64,000 nucleotides of DNA, taken from NCBI GenBank assembly GCA_965246875.1, contig CBDFFU010000003.1:682001-746000 (forward strand), read 5' to 3'. This document shows positions 44,165-52,432 of this stretch, piece after piece. Below the pieces are notes generated by a model, which had not been told where the DNA came from, did no database searches, and saw only the letters and a program-made list of their open reading frames with translations. The translations under genes and the position numbers were made by a program. Origin of the DNA: DASWYT01 sp965246875. Its GTDB lineage: Bacteria > Pseudomonadota > Alphaproteobacteria > Micavibrionales > SZUA-601. Every line of letters begins with the position of its first letter. Within the stretch, counting starts at the first letter, position 1.

Positions 44165-44237
44165 ACCACGCACCACTTGAATTTTAACGATTATCGCTTA
44201 GGGTTAAAGCTCACCTTTTGCCTGATAGCGTGTCGCG

Positions 44238-45038
44238 ATGGTTCAATTTTCCCTGCCGCAAAATTCCAAGATTAAACCGGGTCGTCAGATCGATGCGGCT
44301 AATGGCGCACCGGCAGACAAGGTGCGCAATTTTAAAATTTACCGCTGGTCACCAGACGACGCGGAAAACCCGCGTACTGATGTGTACACCATCAATCTGG
44401 ATGATTGCGGCCCGATGGTGTTGGACGCGCTGATCCATATCAAAAACAATGTCGATCCCTCCCTGACGTTCCGTCGGTCGTGCCGGGAAGGGATTTGCGG
44501 ATCCTGTTCGATGAACATTGACGGCGTCAACACGTTGGCCTGTACGAAACCGATCAGCGAAGTCAAAAGCGATGTGCGGGTTTATCCGCTGCCGCATATG
44601 CCGGTCATCAAGGATCTGGTGCCGGATCTTAATCACGTTTATGCACAATTGACAGCGATTGAACCGTGGCTCAAAGCCGACTCCCCGGCACCAACGCGTG
44701 AACGTCTGCAAAGTGCGGCCGACTCAGACGCGCTGAATGGGGCCGATGGTCATGGTCCGGCAGCCTGTATCTTATGCTTTTGTTGTACAACGGCCTGCCC
44801 AAGCTATTGGTGGAACGGTGACCGCTTCCTGGGGCCAGCCGTCTTGTTGCAAGCTTATCGCTGGTTGATCGACAGCCGTGATGAAGCCACCGGCGAACGT
44901 CTGGACGAATTAGAAGACCCGTTTCGCCTCTATCGCTGCCACACTATCATGAGCTGCACAAACACCTGTCCAAAAGGGCTGAACCCGGCAAAAGCGATTG
45001 CCGAAATCAAAAAGATGATGCTGGAACGGCAGATTTAA
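44238..45038 (+). CDS. sdhB: Succinate dehydrogenase iron-sulfur subunit
   Basis: 266 residues. [2Fe-2S] ligands are in CREGICGSC and the Cys in TLACTK. The second part has CILCFCCTTACPSYWWN and CHTIMSCTNTCPKGLNP for the [4Fe-4S] and [3Fe-4S] centres. It carries electrons from SdhA to ubiquinone at the inner membrane. Normally last in sdhCDAB; here chpT lies upstream and an unknown gene downstream, so the other subunits are elsewhere. Confidence 0.96.
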   Translation: MVQFSLPQNSKIKPGRQIDAANGAPADKVRNFKIYRWSPDDAENPRTDVYTINLDDCGPMVLDALIHIKNNVDPSLTFRRSCREGICGSCSMNIDGVNTLACTKPISEVKSDVRVYPLPHMPVIKDLVPDLNHVYAQLTAIEPWLKADSPAPTRERLQSAADSDALNGADGHGPAACILCFCCTTACPSYWWNGDRFLGPAVLLQAYRWLIDSRDEATGERLDELEDPFRLYRCHTIMSCTNTCPKGLNPAKAIAEIKKMMLERQI

Positions 45039-45057
45039 AATTATTCTAAGACCGAAA

Positions 45058-45471
45058 TTATCGTTTCGATGTTATAGCGCTGCTTCTGATACGTTTACGT
45101 TCAGGTTTAAAACTGTCTTTAACCATTGTTGTATGGATTGAATTCGCTGAGTATGTGCGCTGCGTTAAGTTTGTATCTTCGGACATGCAAATATTATTGG
45201 TCAACTGTTTTGCAGTCTCACGAATTAACGTTCTGGGATCGCGTTTTGGATTGTGATAAATCAACTGATGTTCTTCCCCATCTTTTGCTATATGAGACAG
45301 AACTTTTGTTTGTGTAATATTGGTATTTGGAATAAAGACTAAATAATCCGGCTGTTTTCCTTGAATGGCGGCAAGAGTATTTTGTGCCGCGACATCATGT
45401 CTTAAGTCGTTGGCAAAATAGTTCAGCGTATCAATCGTATAAGCACATTGTGTCGTTTTCGTCTGAACCAT
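45058..45471 (-). CDS. Hypothetical protein
   Basis: 137 residues from the ATG at 45471, which has GAGGAG six bases upstream; longer starts (45477, 45534) overlap that SD. No family recognised. Visible: a possible helix at 8-25, QPDYLVFIPNTN near the middle, and a basic, polar C-terminus (FKPERKRIRSSAITSKR). No signal peptide in this form. AT-rich. Convergent with sdhB. Confidence 0.5.
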   Translation of the reverse strand: MVQTKTTQCAYTIDTLNYFANDLRHDVAAQNTLAAIQGKQPDYLVFIPNTNITQTKVLSHIAKDGEEHQLIYHNPKRDPRTLIRETAKQLTNNICMSEDTNLTQRTYSANSIHTTMVKDSFKPERKRIRSSAITSKR

Positions 45472-45534
45472 ACCCATCTCCTCAGATTCGCATAATGCAA
45501 GATGGGATAAACATATAATCGTTATAGCGGACAA

Positions 45535-45703
45535 TAGTCAACGATAAAAGCTGGTTAAAGCATATTTAATTGCAAAAAAAAGACAAAAATATATTTTTAT
45601 AACCTAGTAGATTATATTCTGTTGTTGAAAATTCAATGAGTTGTATCTAATCACTTAATCGTGCTAACCACAATTTAGTAATAGACGGTAATTGTCGTCC
45701 CAA
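45535..45703. other. AT-rich intergenic stretch
   Basis: Between the start of the hypothetical - strand gene and the end of recX. No gene, RNA or clear terminator was seen. Confidence 0.4.
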
Positions 45704-46321
45704 TTATTGAGATAATTCAACGTCAATCACACGTTTGACCAAACTCCAACCAAATCCGCCGCGTAAAATTTTAGCTAAATCTTTTTTCTGTTGTTCCGGG
45801 TCGTCGGATTGCAGCAACCGTTTGCGTTTGATAAAGCGTTGCAGGGCGTGCAATTCGGCTTCTTTGGTGATGGTATCATCGGGGTCGGCTTCATCTTCAT
45901 TGTAAAGACCAATGCGATTTTCCTGCACAAATTCCAAATCACCCTTTTCCAGACTGTCGGATAGCACTTCGGCATCTTTGACACCTTTTTGGCTGAGGTG
46001 TTGTTTGATGGTCTGTGTCGATTTCCCTTGCCGGCGCAAAGACCGCACACGGCTCTGGGCAAAGACGGCGTCATTGATGTAACCAAGGCCCACGATCCGT
46101 TCGATGACCGTGGCGATTTTTTCGTCAGAGCCAATCGCCCAATCCGGTTCAGTTTCCGTCCATTTTTTGACTTTGCGCTGCAGAATTGTTTTCACATGCG
46201 CCGCCGTGGCACTGAAACGCTGCAAATAAAAAACAGCGGCATTGAATAACCGTTCTTCGGTGACCTGACGCGGTTTCTTGATGCGCACTTTGCGATCTGG
46301 AAAACGCGAGGCTGTCTTCAT
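45704..46321 (-). CDS. recX: RecX family regulatory protein
   Basis: 205 residues with the repeated three-helix pattern of RecX: LFNAAVFYLQRFSATAAHVKTIL, then LGYINDAVFAQSRVRSLRRQGKS, then IKQHLSQKGV. RecX inhibits RecA filaments in known cases. It is longer than minimal RecX and has an acidic stretch (NEDEADPDD). recA is not nearby. Its start overlaps the end of the GNAT gene (46318). Confidence 0.8.
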   Translation of the reverse strand: MKTASRFPDRKVRIKKPRQVTEERLFNAAVFYLQRFSATAAHVKTILQRKVKKWTETEPDWAIGSDEKIATVIERIVGLGYINDAVFAQSRVRSLRRQGKSTQTIKQHLSQKGVKDAEVLSDSLEKGDLEFVQENRIGLYNEDEADPDDTITKEAELHALQRFIKRKRLLQSDDPEQQKKDLAKILRGGFGWSLVKRVIDVELSQ

Positions 46322-46833
46322 AAATTTTTGCTCATCATCAGCATCGGCTGGGCCACTTTAAAATCAATGACGCTCATCGGTGTCACGTTATGGCCCTGCC
46401 ACCAGGCACCTGTATCGTCGAACTGATAGCCGTGTTTGAAATACAAATTCCAGGCGGCTGTATCAGCAGGCAGCAACCCTACGCTTAAGCCAACACGCTT
46501 GAAATTCTGCTGACGCAAATCTTGTTCGACATGCTGTATTAATTGTGTCGCCAAGCCCTGACGACGAAAGGCCTGCCAGACATAGAGATCAATAATTTCC
46601 GGTGTCGTTGGGGTTTTGCGAAATCCGGCATAATCAGACTGCCAGCGGATCGTGATCATGCCGACAATGTTTTCATCGTGTCGCGCCACCCAAATCTGAC
46701 GTGTGCCATCATGCACATCGCGCATAAAACCGGCCAGACGCTGCCAATCCGCGTCACCGCGTTCGGCTTGAATCGCGTCCAGAAAATCGGCCATATCCGG
46801 CTCTGTCAAAACGATGATGTCTGTGGTAATCAT
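46318..46833 (-). CDS. GNAT family N-acetyltransferase
   Basis: 171 residues from the ATG encoding MITTDIIVLTEPDMADF; longer frames run into hslO. The acetyl-CoA site is seen as DLYVWQAFRRQGLATQLIQH, the R-x-x-G-x-A motif of GNAT enzymes, followed by LLPADTAAWNLYFKHGY. Substrate unknown. Only 9 bp separate its start from the divergent hslO start, so promoters must lie inside the genes. Overlaps recX by 4 bases. Confidence 0.85.
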   Translation of the reverse strand: MITTDIIVLTEPDMADFLDAIQAERGDADWQRLAGFMRDVHDGTRQIWVARHDENIVGMITIRWQSDYAGFRKTPTTPEIIDLYVWQAFRRQGLATQLIQHVEQDLRQQNFKRVGLSVGLLPADTAAWNLYFKHGYQFDDTGAWWQGHNVTPMSVIDFKVAQPMLMMSKNL

Positions 46834-46842
46834 AAGGGTATT

Positions 46843-47826
46843 ATGCCACGCGCTTATCCTGTTGCCAATCACAACCGCGCCCCCGCTGCTAATGATGCGG
46901 TGGCTGGTGATCGTGTGCAACCGTTCCTGCTGGAAGTCTCGCAATTACGCGGCCGGATGGTGCGGCTTAACAATGTCGCCAACACTATTGTCAACCATCA
47001 CAATTATCCATCGCCGGTTGCGCGTTTGTTAGCAGAAGCCTTAAGCTTGACGGCTTTGCTGGCGGGCATGATTAAATTTGACGGTATTTTCACGCTCCAA
47101 ATCAAAGGCGAGGGCGCTATTCCCTTACTGGTTTGCGACATGACACCCAAAGGTCATTTGCGCGGCTATGTCAGCTTTAAAGCGGATGAGATTGCCACAC
47201 TGCAAAATGGCCGCGATCTGGCAACTGTCTATACATTAAATGAGATTTGCGGCAAGGGATATCTGGCCTTTACCGCTGACCAGAAAAAGGCTACCGACCG
47301 TTATCAGGGGATTGTGCAACTGGAAGGCGATACCTTGGCCGACGCGGTACGCCATTATTTCCGCCAATCTGAACAGATCAAAACCGGTATCGAAGTGGCT
47401 GTCGGGCAAAATGCCGCGGGTGAATGGCATGGGTCTGCGATTATGCTGCAACAACTGGCCGTCGATGGCGGCATTGACGGGATCAGCATTGAATTATCCA
47501 GCGAGACCATCATCGACAACTGGCGTCGTTCGATCCTGTTATTAAACACGGCAAGCCCCGCCGAAATGCTAGACCCGCAACTGCCGATTAATGATGTGCT
47601 GTACCGCCTGTTCCATGAAGAAGGTGTGCGTGTATTCTCGCCATTGCCCGTTATCGCCAAATGCCGTTGCAGCCGCGCAAAGATTGCCCCCATTATCGAC
47701 GCGCTGCCAATAGACGAACGCCGCGAGCTGGCGGAAAACGGCAAGATCACCGTTATCTGTGAGTTCTGTAACAAGCATTACCGGTTTCCGATTGAACCCA
47801 CCGTAAAACCGCCCAAATCACACTAA
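46843..47826 (+). CDS. hslO: Redox-regulated chaperone Hsp33
   Basis: 327 residues from the ATG at 46843, with AAGGG just upstream; the frame is open further but overlaps the divergent gene. The C-terminal redox switch is seen as KCRCSR (CxC) and CEFCNKHY (CxxC), the four zinc cysteines. The body has LTALLAGMIKFDG and VCDMTPKGHLRGY. Oxidation releases zinc and turns on holdase activity against protein aggregation. Confidence 0.95.
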   Translation: MPRAYPVANHNRAPAANDAVAGDRVQPFLLEVSQLRGRMVRLNNVANTIVNHHNYPSPVARLLAEALSLTALLAGMIKFDGIFTLQIKGEGAIPLLVCDMTPKGHLRGYVSFKADEIATLQNGRDLATVYTLNEICGKGYLAFTADQKKATDRYQGIVQLEGDTLADAVRHYFRQSEQIKTGIEVAVGQNAAGEWHGSAIMLQQLAVDGGIDGISIELSSETIIDNWRRSILLLNTASPAEMLDPQLPINDVLYRLFHEEGVRVFSPLPVIAKCRCSRAKIAPIIDALPIDERRELAENGKITVICEFCNKHYRFPIEPTVKPPKSH

Positions 47827-47848
47827 TCTGTCTCTCAAGGAGCTTACT

Positions 47849-48499
47849 ATGCGTTTGTCATTTGTTACTCGCCCGCTGACTATTGCGACAACCATCTTGC
47901 TGGTGGCCTGTACCACATCCACGCCATTGCCACGCCCGATGCCAACACTGGCTTATCAGAAATACCCACCGATGCGCCTGAACGTTGCCCAGATTCAAGT
48001 GGTCGATAATTACACCGCACAAAACCAGCCGCCGTTTATCGAAGGTCAAATGGCATCGCCTTTGCCACAAGTTGTCCACAACTGGGCATCCAACCGCTTC
48101 CAGGCCCGTGGGCAGGACGGTGTGCTGACTATCACGATTGAGAAAGCCTCAGTGACCACCGACAGTTTGAAACGCACCACCGGCATGCGTGGTATGCTGA
48201 CTATCGATCAGGCGCAAAAGCTGGCTGGGCAGATCGACGTTAAATTCACAGTGGCCAATGTCAGCTTCGGCAGTTCCGGCAGTGCCAACGTTGGCGTGAA
48301 GGGCATGCGCACCGTCACCGAAGACGCCTCCCTGCAACAACAGGATATCGTCCTGGCTGATCTGACTGACGGCCTGATGCTGGAACTGGATGCCGGCACC
48401 CAACGCGTCTTTGCTGATAAGCTGCCCTCACTGATGCAGCAGGGTGGCATGAATGGCGGTAATCAGCCAGCAAACACCATGCCGAAAAGCAACTTTTAA
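47849..48499 (+). CDS. Putative lipoprotein
   Basis: 216 residues. The signal peptide has a lipobox LLVAC at residues 17-21, followed by TTSTPLPRP, so export and acylation are likely. No domain recognised; the body includes PQVVHNWASNRFQARG and an alternating hydrophobic pattern suggesting beta strands. The last 25 residues are Gly/Asn-rich. It has SD AAGGAG and ends before a terminator; probably co-transcribed with hslO (22-bp gap). Confidence 0.7.
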   Translation: MRLSFVTRPLTIATTILLVACTTSTPLPRPMPTLAYQKYPPMRLNVAQIQVVDNYTAQNQPPFIEGQMASPLPQVVHNWASNRFQARGQDGVLTITIEKASVTTDSLKRTTGMRGMLTIDQAQKLAGQIDVKFTVANVSFGSSGSANVGVKGMRTVTEDASLQQQDIVLADLTDGLMLELDAGTQRVFADKLPSLMQQGGMNGGNQPANTMPKSNF

Positions 48500-48521
48500 T
48501 TTCAAGCAGATTAACACTGGA

Positions 48522-48546
48522 AGGCGGCAAAGATTGCCGTCTTTTT
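48522..48546 (+). terminator. Rho-independent terminator after the lipoprotein gene
   Basis: GGCGGCAA pairs with TTGCCGTC around an AGA loop (one G-T pair), followed by six T. Confidence 0.85.
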
Positions 48547-48578
48547 TGTGTCTGAAATAAATTTAACTATCTGAAAAA

Positions 48579-48654
48579 TGGTGAGATCGCGGGGATTCGA
48601 ACCCCGGACCTATTGATTAAAAGTCAACTGCTCTACCGGCTGAGCTACGATCTC
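48579..48654 (-). tRNA. tRNA-Lys (anticodon TTT)
   Basis: On the - strand GAGATCGTAGCTCAGCCGG starts the molecule and CGATCTCACCA ends it. The anticodon loop is ACTTTTAA with TTT, the T-loop is GGGTTCGAATCCC, and the 7-bp acceptor is perfect. CCA is encoded. Confidence 0.95.
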
Positions 48655-48707
48655 ACATTCACATCTCGAAAGCGGCCATTGGGCCGTACATCTCACGTGT
48701 GCATGAT

Positions 48708-48736
48708 GGAATAAGGCATACAGTCAAATGAGTCAA
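48708..48736 (-). promoter_or_regulatory. Candidate promoter of tRNA-Lys
   Basis: On the - strand TTGACT (48736-48731) and TATTCC (48713-48708), spacer 17 bp, about 54 bases before the tRNA. Confidence 0.4.
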
Positions 48737-48784
48737 GCCAAAAACCGAATATCGTGTCTTAAAACTGGACAAAGGGGGTAAAAA

Positions 48785-48802
48785 AGGCTACAAGCATAGC
48801 CT
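48785..48802. other. Small hairpin upstream of tRNA-Thr
   Basis: AGGCTA and TAGCCT with a 6-base loop, followed by CTTCTGTTTTT. It may be a weak terminator or processing site. Confidence 0.35.
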
Positions 48803-48822
48803 CTTCTGTTTTTCACAGAAAT

Positions 48823-48897
48823 GCCGGCTTAGCTCAGTGGTAGAGCAACCGCCTTGTAAGCGGTAGGTCGTTGGTTCAAGTCCGACATCCGGCACCA
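48823..48897 (+). tRNA. tRNA-Thr (anticodon TGT)
   Basis: GCCGGCTTAGCTCAGTGG at the start, anticodon stem-loop CCGC-CTTGTAA-GCGG with TGT, T-arm GGTTCAAGTCC and GCCGGCA-type acceptor closing in CCA. Its 3' end is the integration site of the element that follows. Confidence 0.95.
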
Positions 48898-48898
48898 T
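48883..48898 (+). repeat. attL-type direct repeat (tRNA-Thr 3' end)
   Basis: CGACATCCGGCACCAT at the 3' end of tRNA-Thr is repeated exactly at 52387-52402, where no tRNA is present. A tRNA 3' end duplicated on the far side of an integrase gene is the usual mark of site-specific integration. Confidence 0.85.
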
Positions 48899-49019
48899 TT
48901 TTATTTTTACTGACATTATCATTCTTTACCGAAGCGAGAATAATTCAATTCTGGCAACGGGTTAAAGCTATACTCCTATTATCTACATATTCTCGTCATG
49001 TACCCACAGTAATCCAAAG

Positions 49020-49042
49020 TGGGGGCATGAATGGGGGCATGA
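49020..49042 (+). repeat. Paired TGGGGGCATGA boxes, left end
   Basis: Two copies of TGGGGGCATGA at 49020-49030 and 49032-49042, 12 bp apart in phase, just before the integrase gene. The same pair occurs at the other end (52305-52327). Probable arm-type integrase binding sites. Confidence 0.55.
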
Positions 49043-49094
49043 AATTGCCGCTCGATGCTCGGCGTCTGAGCACGCAAAAGCAGGGGGTGTAATC

Positions 49095-49769
49095 ATGGCT
49101 TTGTCGAACATGACCTGTCAGACAGCAAAACCTAAAACCAAACCCTACAAGATTGCAGATGGCGAAGGGCTGTATCTTGAAGTTACTCCGAACGGGACGA
49201 AACTTTGGCGGCTTAAGTATCGCCTACATGGTAAGGAAAAACGAATTTCAATTGGTCCTTATCCAAGTGTTTCAATCGTGGATGCTCGCAAGGCCAAAGA
49301 AGCGATCAAACATGACATCAGGATTGGTATCGATCCCGTTTTAAAAAGGATACAGGCCGCTCAAACGCAAGCCCTCAACCAAAACGTAGATTTTAAATCG
49401 ATGGCTATGGAATGGTATGCAAAGCAGATTCCTTTGTGGAAGCCAAAGCACGCTCAAATCATTCAATACCGGTTTGAAAAATACATTTTCCCGTTACTCG
49501 GTAATTTTGCGCTGGCCGATATCCAGCCGATGATGATGTTGAACTGCTTACAAAAGATCGAAAAAACAGGACCTGATTTGTCACGTCGGATGAAGGCTCT
49601 ATGTAGCCACGTGTTTAAGTACGCTATGGCGACTGGCCGAGCCGAACGCGATCCCACCTATGGACTAGAAGCGGCTATGAAAAAATTCCGGAGAGGGCAT
49701 TACGCATCCATTTCTGTCGATGAATTTCCTGAGTTTCTATGCTTCTTTACTGGCCTGTTTGCGATCTAA
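49095..49769 (+). pseudogene. Truncated tyrosine integrase (P4/CP4-57 type)
   Basis: 224 residues; full members have about 400. The N-terminal DUF4102-type domain is intact (IADGEGLYLEVTPNGTKLW, RISIGPYPSVSIVDARKAK), followed by the core-binding domain (KYIFPLLGNFALADIQP). The frame ends soon after EFPEFLCFFTGLFAI, before the catalytic Arg, His-x-x-Arg and Tyr. No remainder was found in the 190 bp behind it. It sits 197 bp after tRNA-Thr and reads away from it. Confidence 0.85.
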
Positions 49770-49963
49770 TTGATTTAACGTTGCATTGATTTGCTCAAAA
49801 AGGTCATTTTGTTTTCACTGAGAGAAATAATAATAAACCGCTTGCCAGTTGGGCCAATCGTCAGGCAACTTTCGCCATTGACAACCTGTACGTTGCAGCT
49901 ATAACATGATGTCATTGTCTGAATTGACAAAGCCTATTCTTTGTCCCTAACCAAAATCTGTCA
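49770..49963. other. Non-coding stretch inside the element
   Basis: 194 bp, AT-rich, no gene, tRNA or integrase remainder recognised. Confidence 0.4.
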
Positions 49964-50791
49964 ATGTTGAATTCAGTTGATAAAAAGGCACTTGAAATTC
50001 TGTTGAGCTATAATTTATTAGCTCCGCATAGTGTATCAGACGGAGACTTCACTTACGCAAAACAGGCAGGATTACTGTTTGACCTGGAAATTCAGGAGCA
50101 CGATACTATTTTAAGAAAAATCTTGCTAGAATGCGAAAAATTTAACAAAACGCATACTACGAATCTATTTCTATCTAGCCTGAGTACGCAGTCGCTTGAC
50201 TGGCGCGTGGGTCTATCCACTTATGCAATTGCCCAATCTATTCCACAGCACTCATTTACAGCATTTAGTCAGCAAAATCAGTTTACCTGTACTATTTGTT
50301 GCAGTGCCCCGCAGATCGAGGTTAATCGCTCATTTCTAAATTTTGCCCGATTTAGTACTGGTGGTACTGCCGGATTGCATGTATATGATTTGTATTTTAA
50401 TATGCAACAACATAATTTGTTGGCAAATGTTCTGCCCACCGAAAAAGATTATCGGCTGTTTATTGACATTATGACTGTCTTTTTTGAGGCACAAGCCGAC
50501 GAAGTTCCAGCTAAACTTGATAAAAAAATCAAGAAAATAGATGGGTTTAAATCTAGTGAAGAACAGAGGCGATCACTCATAGAAACGCTTGGCTACTGTA
50601 GCGTGTTAGATACTGAAAAGTATCCCGGATTTCTTAAGCGTTTTACAAATATATGCCAGGCTCCCCGCAAAAGCCGTAGTTCAGACTGGCACTACCCGGC
50701 GGACTGGTGGACAGGTAAAGACGGCATAAACAAATTAGCCTTCAAGCACTGGTTTGGTACTTATCCCCAATTAGAGAAGTTCTGGAAATAA
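49964..50791 (+). CDS. Hypothetical cargo protein
   Basis: 275 residues, not recognised with certainty. Seen: a possible metal or redox motif TCTICC near residue 107, a basic segment KLDKKIKKIDGFK, and a distinctive C-terminus with SRSSDWHYPADWWTGKDG and FKHWFGTY, rich in Trp. No signal peptide or membrane helix. AT-rich, as expected for acquired DNA. The next gene starts 32 bp later and may be its partner. Confidence 0.6.
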   Translation: MLNSVDKKALEILLSYNLLAPHSVSDGDFTYAKQAGLLFDLEIQEHDTILRKILLECEKFNKTHTTNLFLSSLSTQSLDWRVGLSTYAIAQSIPQHSFTAFSQQNQFTCTICCSAPQIEVNRSFLNFARFSTGGTAGLHVYDLYFNMQQHNLLANVLPTEKDYRLFIDIMTVFFEAQADEVPAKLDKKIKKIDGFKSSEEQRRSLIETLGYCSVLDTEKYPGFLKRFTNICQAPRKSRSSDWHYPADWWTGKDGINKLAFKHWFGTYPQLEKFWK

Positions 50792-50823
50792 TTTTACTTA
50801 ACTTGGTTGCCCTAGGTAGAAAC

Positions 50824-51129
50824 ATGAATATAGAAACAACACTGGCATTTGTTTACGACTGTCTACTGAGTGATACATCAATTCCTCAGCAACTAAGAAT
50901 GCGTCAAGGTTTAGACCAAGAGCGTTTTGACCAACTCACAGAATCTTTACAGGTTTTGATTCATTATTATAACGATAAGGACCTAGTGCCGAAACGCTTA
51001 GCTCTGTGCTTTATTGATATATATAATGCTTTTTTCTTTCGAGAAGGTTTTTATAATGATTCCGATGCTATGCGAATTGAAAATGCGGGTATTATGCTAC
51101 AAGAAATAGCAGTCACTTTACTTGAATAA
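50824..51129 (+). CDS. Hypothetical cargo protein, possible partner of the upstream gene
   Basis: 101 residues from the ATG at 50824; an in-frame TTG at 50803 is possible. Mostly helical and acidic, with no known domain. Stretches LTESLQVLIHYYN and ALCFIDIYNAFFFREGF are notable. Small acidic proteins next to a larger unknown one occur in defence or toxin-immunity pairs, but nothing here proves such a role. Confidence 0.5.
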   Translation: MNIETTLAFVYDCLLSDTSIPQQLRMRQGLDQERFDQLTESLQVLIHYYNDKDLVPKRLALCFIDIYNAFFFREGFYNDSDAMRIENAGIMLQEIAVTLLE

Positions 51130-51141
51130 CATTTCAATTTT

Positions 51142-51686
51142 TGGTCCACCCCCTATAGATGAGTCCAGATCGAGAGTGAGTCTGGCTGTATCATGGACTT
51201 TTTTTACAGGAGGGTTTTGCATGTCGAGGAAGCCATTTACGGCGAAGCAGATCATCGGGTATTTGCGCCAAGCGGAGGTGATGATTGGCCAAGGGCAAGC
51301 GCATGGAGGATGTGTTGCGTGCGTTTGATGTGACGGGGAACGCGTATTACCGCTGGCGGAAAGAGTATGTCGGTCTGGGTGTGGACCAAGCGCGTCGTTT
51401 GAAGGATCTGGAGATAGAGAATGGGCAGCTCAAGCGGGCGGTGGCCGACCTGACGTTGGATAACCTCATTTTGAAGGAAGTGTCGACGGGAAAGTTCTAA
51501 CCAGTCCTGAAGCCCGGCGCGAGGCTGTGGTGTATGTACAGCAGAAGCTGGGGATTACGGAACGCCGGGCGTGCAAGGCGTTGGGGCAGAGCCGCGTCTG
51601 GCAGCGCCGGCCTCTTAAGCGAGCGCGTGATGAAGAAGCGCTGACGGCGGATATAATCAAGCTTGCAACGCGTTATGGTCGTTAAT
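51142..51686 (+). mobile_element. IS3-family remnant
   Basis: OrfA starts at 51221 behind a strong AGGAGGG (MSRKPFTAKQIIGYLRQAEVMI), but the frame shifts near 51285 into AKGKRMEDVLRAFDV ... LILKEVSTGKF, ending 51500. OrfB begins directly (SPEARREAVVYVQQKLGITERRACKALG) and stops at about 51684, before any DDE catalytic region. A likely left end TGGTCCACCCCCTATAG lies at 51142. So one frameshift and loss of most of orfB leave it inactive. Confidence 0.8.
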
Positions 51687-51917
51687 TAAGGCAAGTATCA
51701 GCTTTACTCGAAACAATACACTGAGGACTAGATCTTCATTCAATCGCTAACATGGTTAAACAAACAGCATGAAGCGTTACGACCAAAGTCGAGATCTATT
51801 TAGCAAGAAACAGTTGTGAGTATATAACCTTATCTTTGTCGTCAATGAACAGTCATTTTTGCGTTGAAAATCCCACTTTCTTATGGTATTGTAAATTCCC
51901 ATCAGACAGGAAAAAAC
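51687..51917. other. Non-coding stretch after the IS remnant
   Basis: About 230 bp, with fragments that may stem from the lost end of orfB but no readable frame. No terminator or RNA recognised. Confidence 0.35.
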
Positions 51918-52172
51918 ATGACATTCAAAATAGATTTTAAAGCGAAAAAACCGCTGTACGCGGCCAATCGAAATATCCATGATGAAGCCGCCTGGGGTTT
52001 TGCACACGAGTTTTCAGAAACATTCGAGCCGATTAACAAATGGCCGTTACAGTATGCCGTGCATTACGTCTATGAATACATTAACCGGCCCTGGATTGAA
52101 GACCGTTCAAATATCGAAGAGTTAATGGCCTGGATGTATCAGCATAAAAGGCCGAATTCAATCAAAGTCTAG
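51918..52172 (+). CDS. Hypothetical small cargo protein
   Basis: 84 residues from the ATG at 51918 behind CAGGAAA. Contains AWGFAHEFSETFEPINKWP and MAWMYQHKRP; rich in aromatic residues, no membrane helix. No family recognised. Last gene before the right end of the element. Confidence 0.5.
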   Translation: MTFKIDFKAKKPLYAANRNIHDEAAWGFAHEFSETFEPINKWPLQYAVHYVYEYINRPWIEDRSNIEELMAWMYQHKRPNSIKV

Positions 52173-52304
52173 CTGCCCATAAGCTTCTCCTTTATCCAGT
52201 TTATTAGTAAAAACACTAGACAAAAATTCATGTCTGGAATGTAGATTTAGTTGTCTGAAAACCCGCCCGATGTTATAGTGAATAATACCAGTATTAATCG
52301 TGTT

Positions 52305-52327
52305 TGGGGGCATGACTGGGGGCATGA
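52305..52327 (+). repeat. Paired TGGGGGCATGA boxes, right end
   Basis: Copies at 52305-52315 and 52317-52327, same 12-bp phase and same orientation as the left pair, 60 bp before the right att repeat. Confidence 0.55.
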
Positions 52328-52386
52328 AACTGGCTAATACTATTCTGTACAATTGAAATCAAAAGCTTACTGGGAGAATGACGATG

Positions 52387-52402
52387 CGACATCCGGCACC
52401 AT
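52387..52402 (+). repeat. attR-type direct repeat
   Basis: Exact 16-bp copy of the tRNA-Thr 3' end at 48883-48898. Marks the right border of the element. Confidence 0.85.
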
Positions 52403-52432
52403 CTTTTCCCTCGCTGGACGTCGCATTGATTG

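Larger units (their letters stand above)
48883..52402 (+). mobile_element. Decayed 3.5 kb integrative element in tRNA-Thr
   Basis: Bounded by 16-bp direct repeats, with an integrase gene next to the tRNA, paired GGGGGCAT boxes near both ends, and AT-rich cargo unlike its surroundings. The integrase lacks its catalytic half and an IS3-type remnant sits inside, so the element is probably no longer able to move. Cargo: three genes of unknown function at 49964, 50824 and 51918. Confidence 0.8.

Noticed and set aside
46543..46842. 100-codon N-terminal extension of hslo frame
   Set aside because: It overlaps the divergent acetyltransferase gene, while an ATG with a good SD at 46843 gives the family length.
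48871..49092. Open frame of 73 codons covering the tRNA-Thr end and the GGGGGCAT boxes
   Set aside because: It overlaps a tRNA and the att site and has no SD; it is non-coding.
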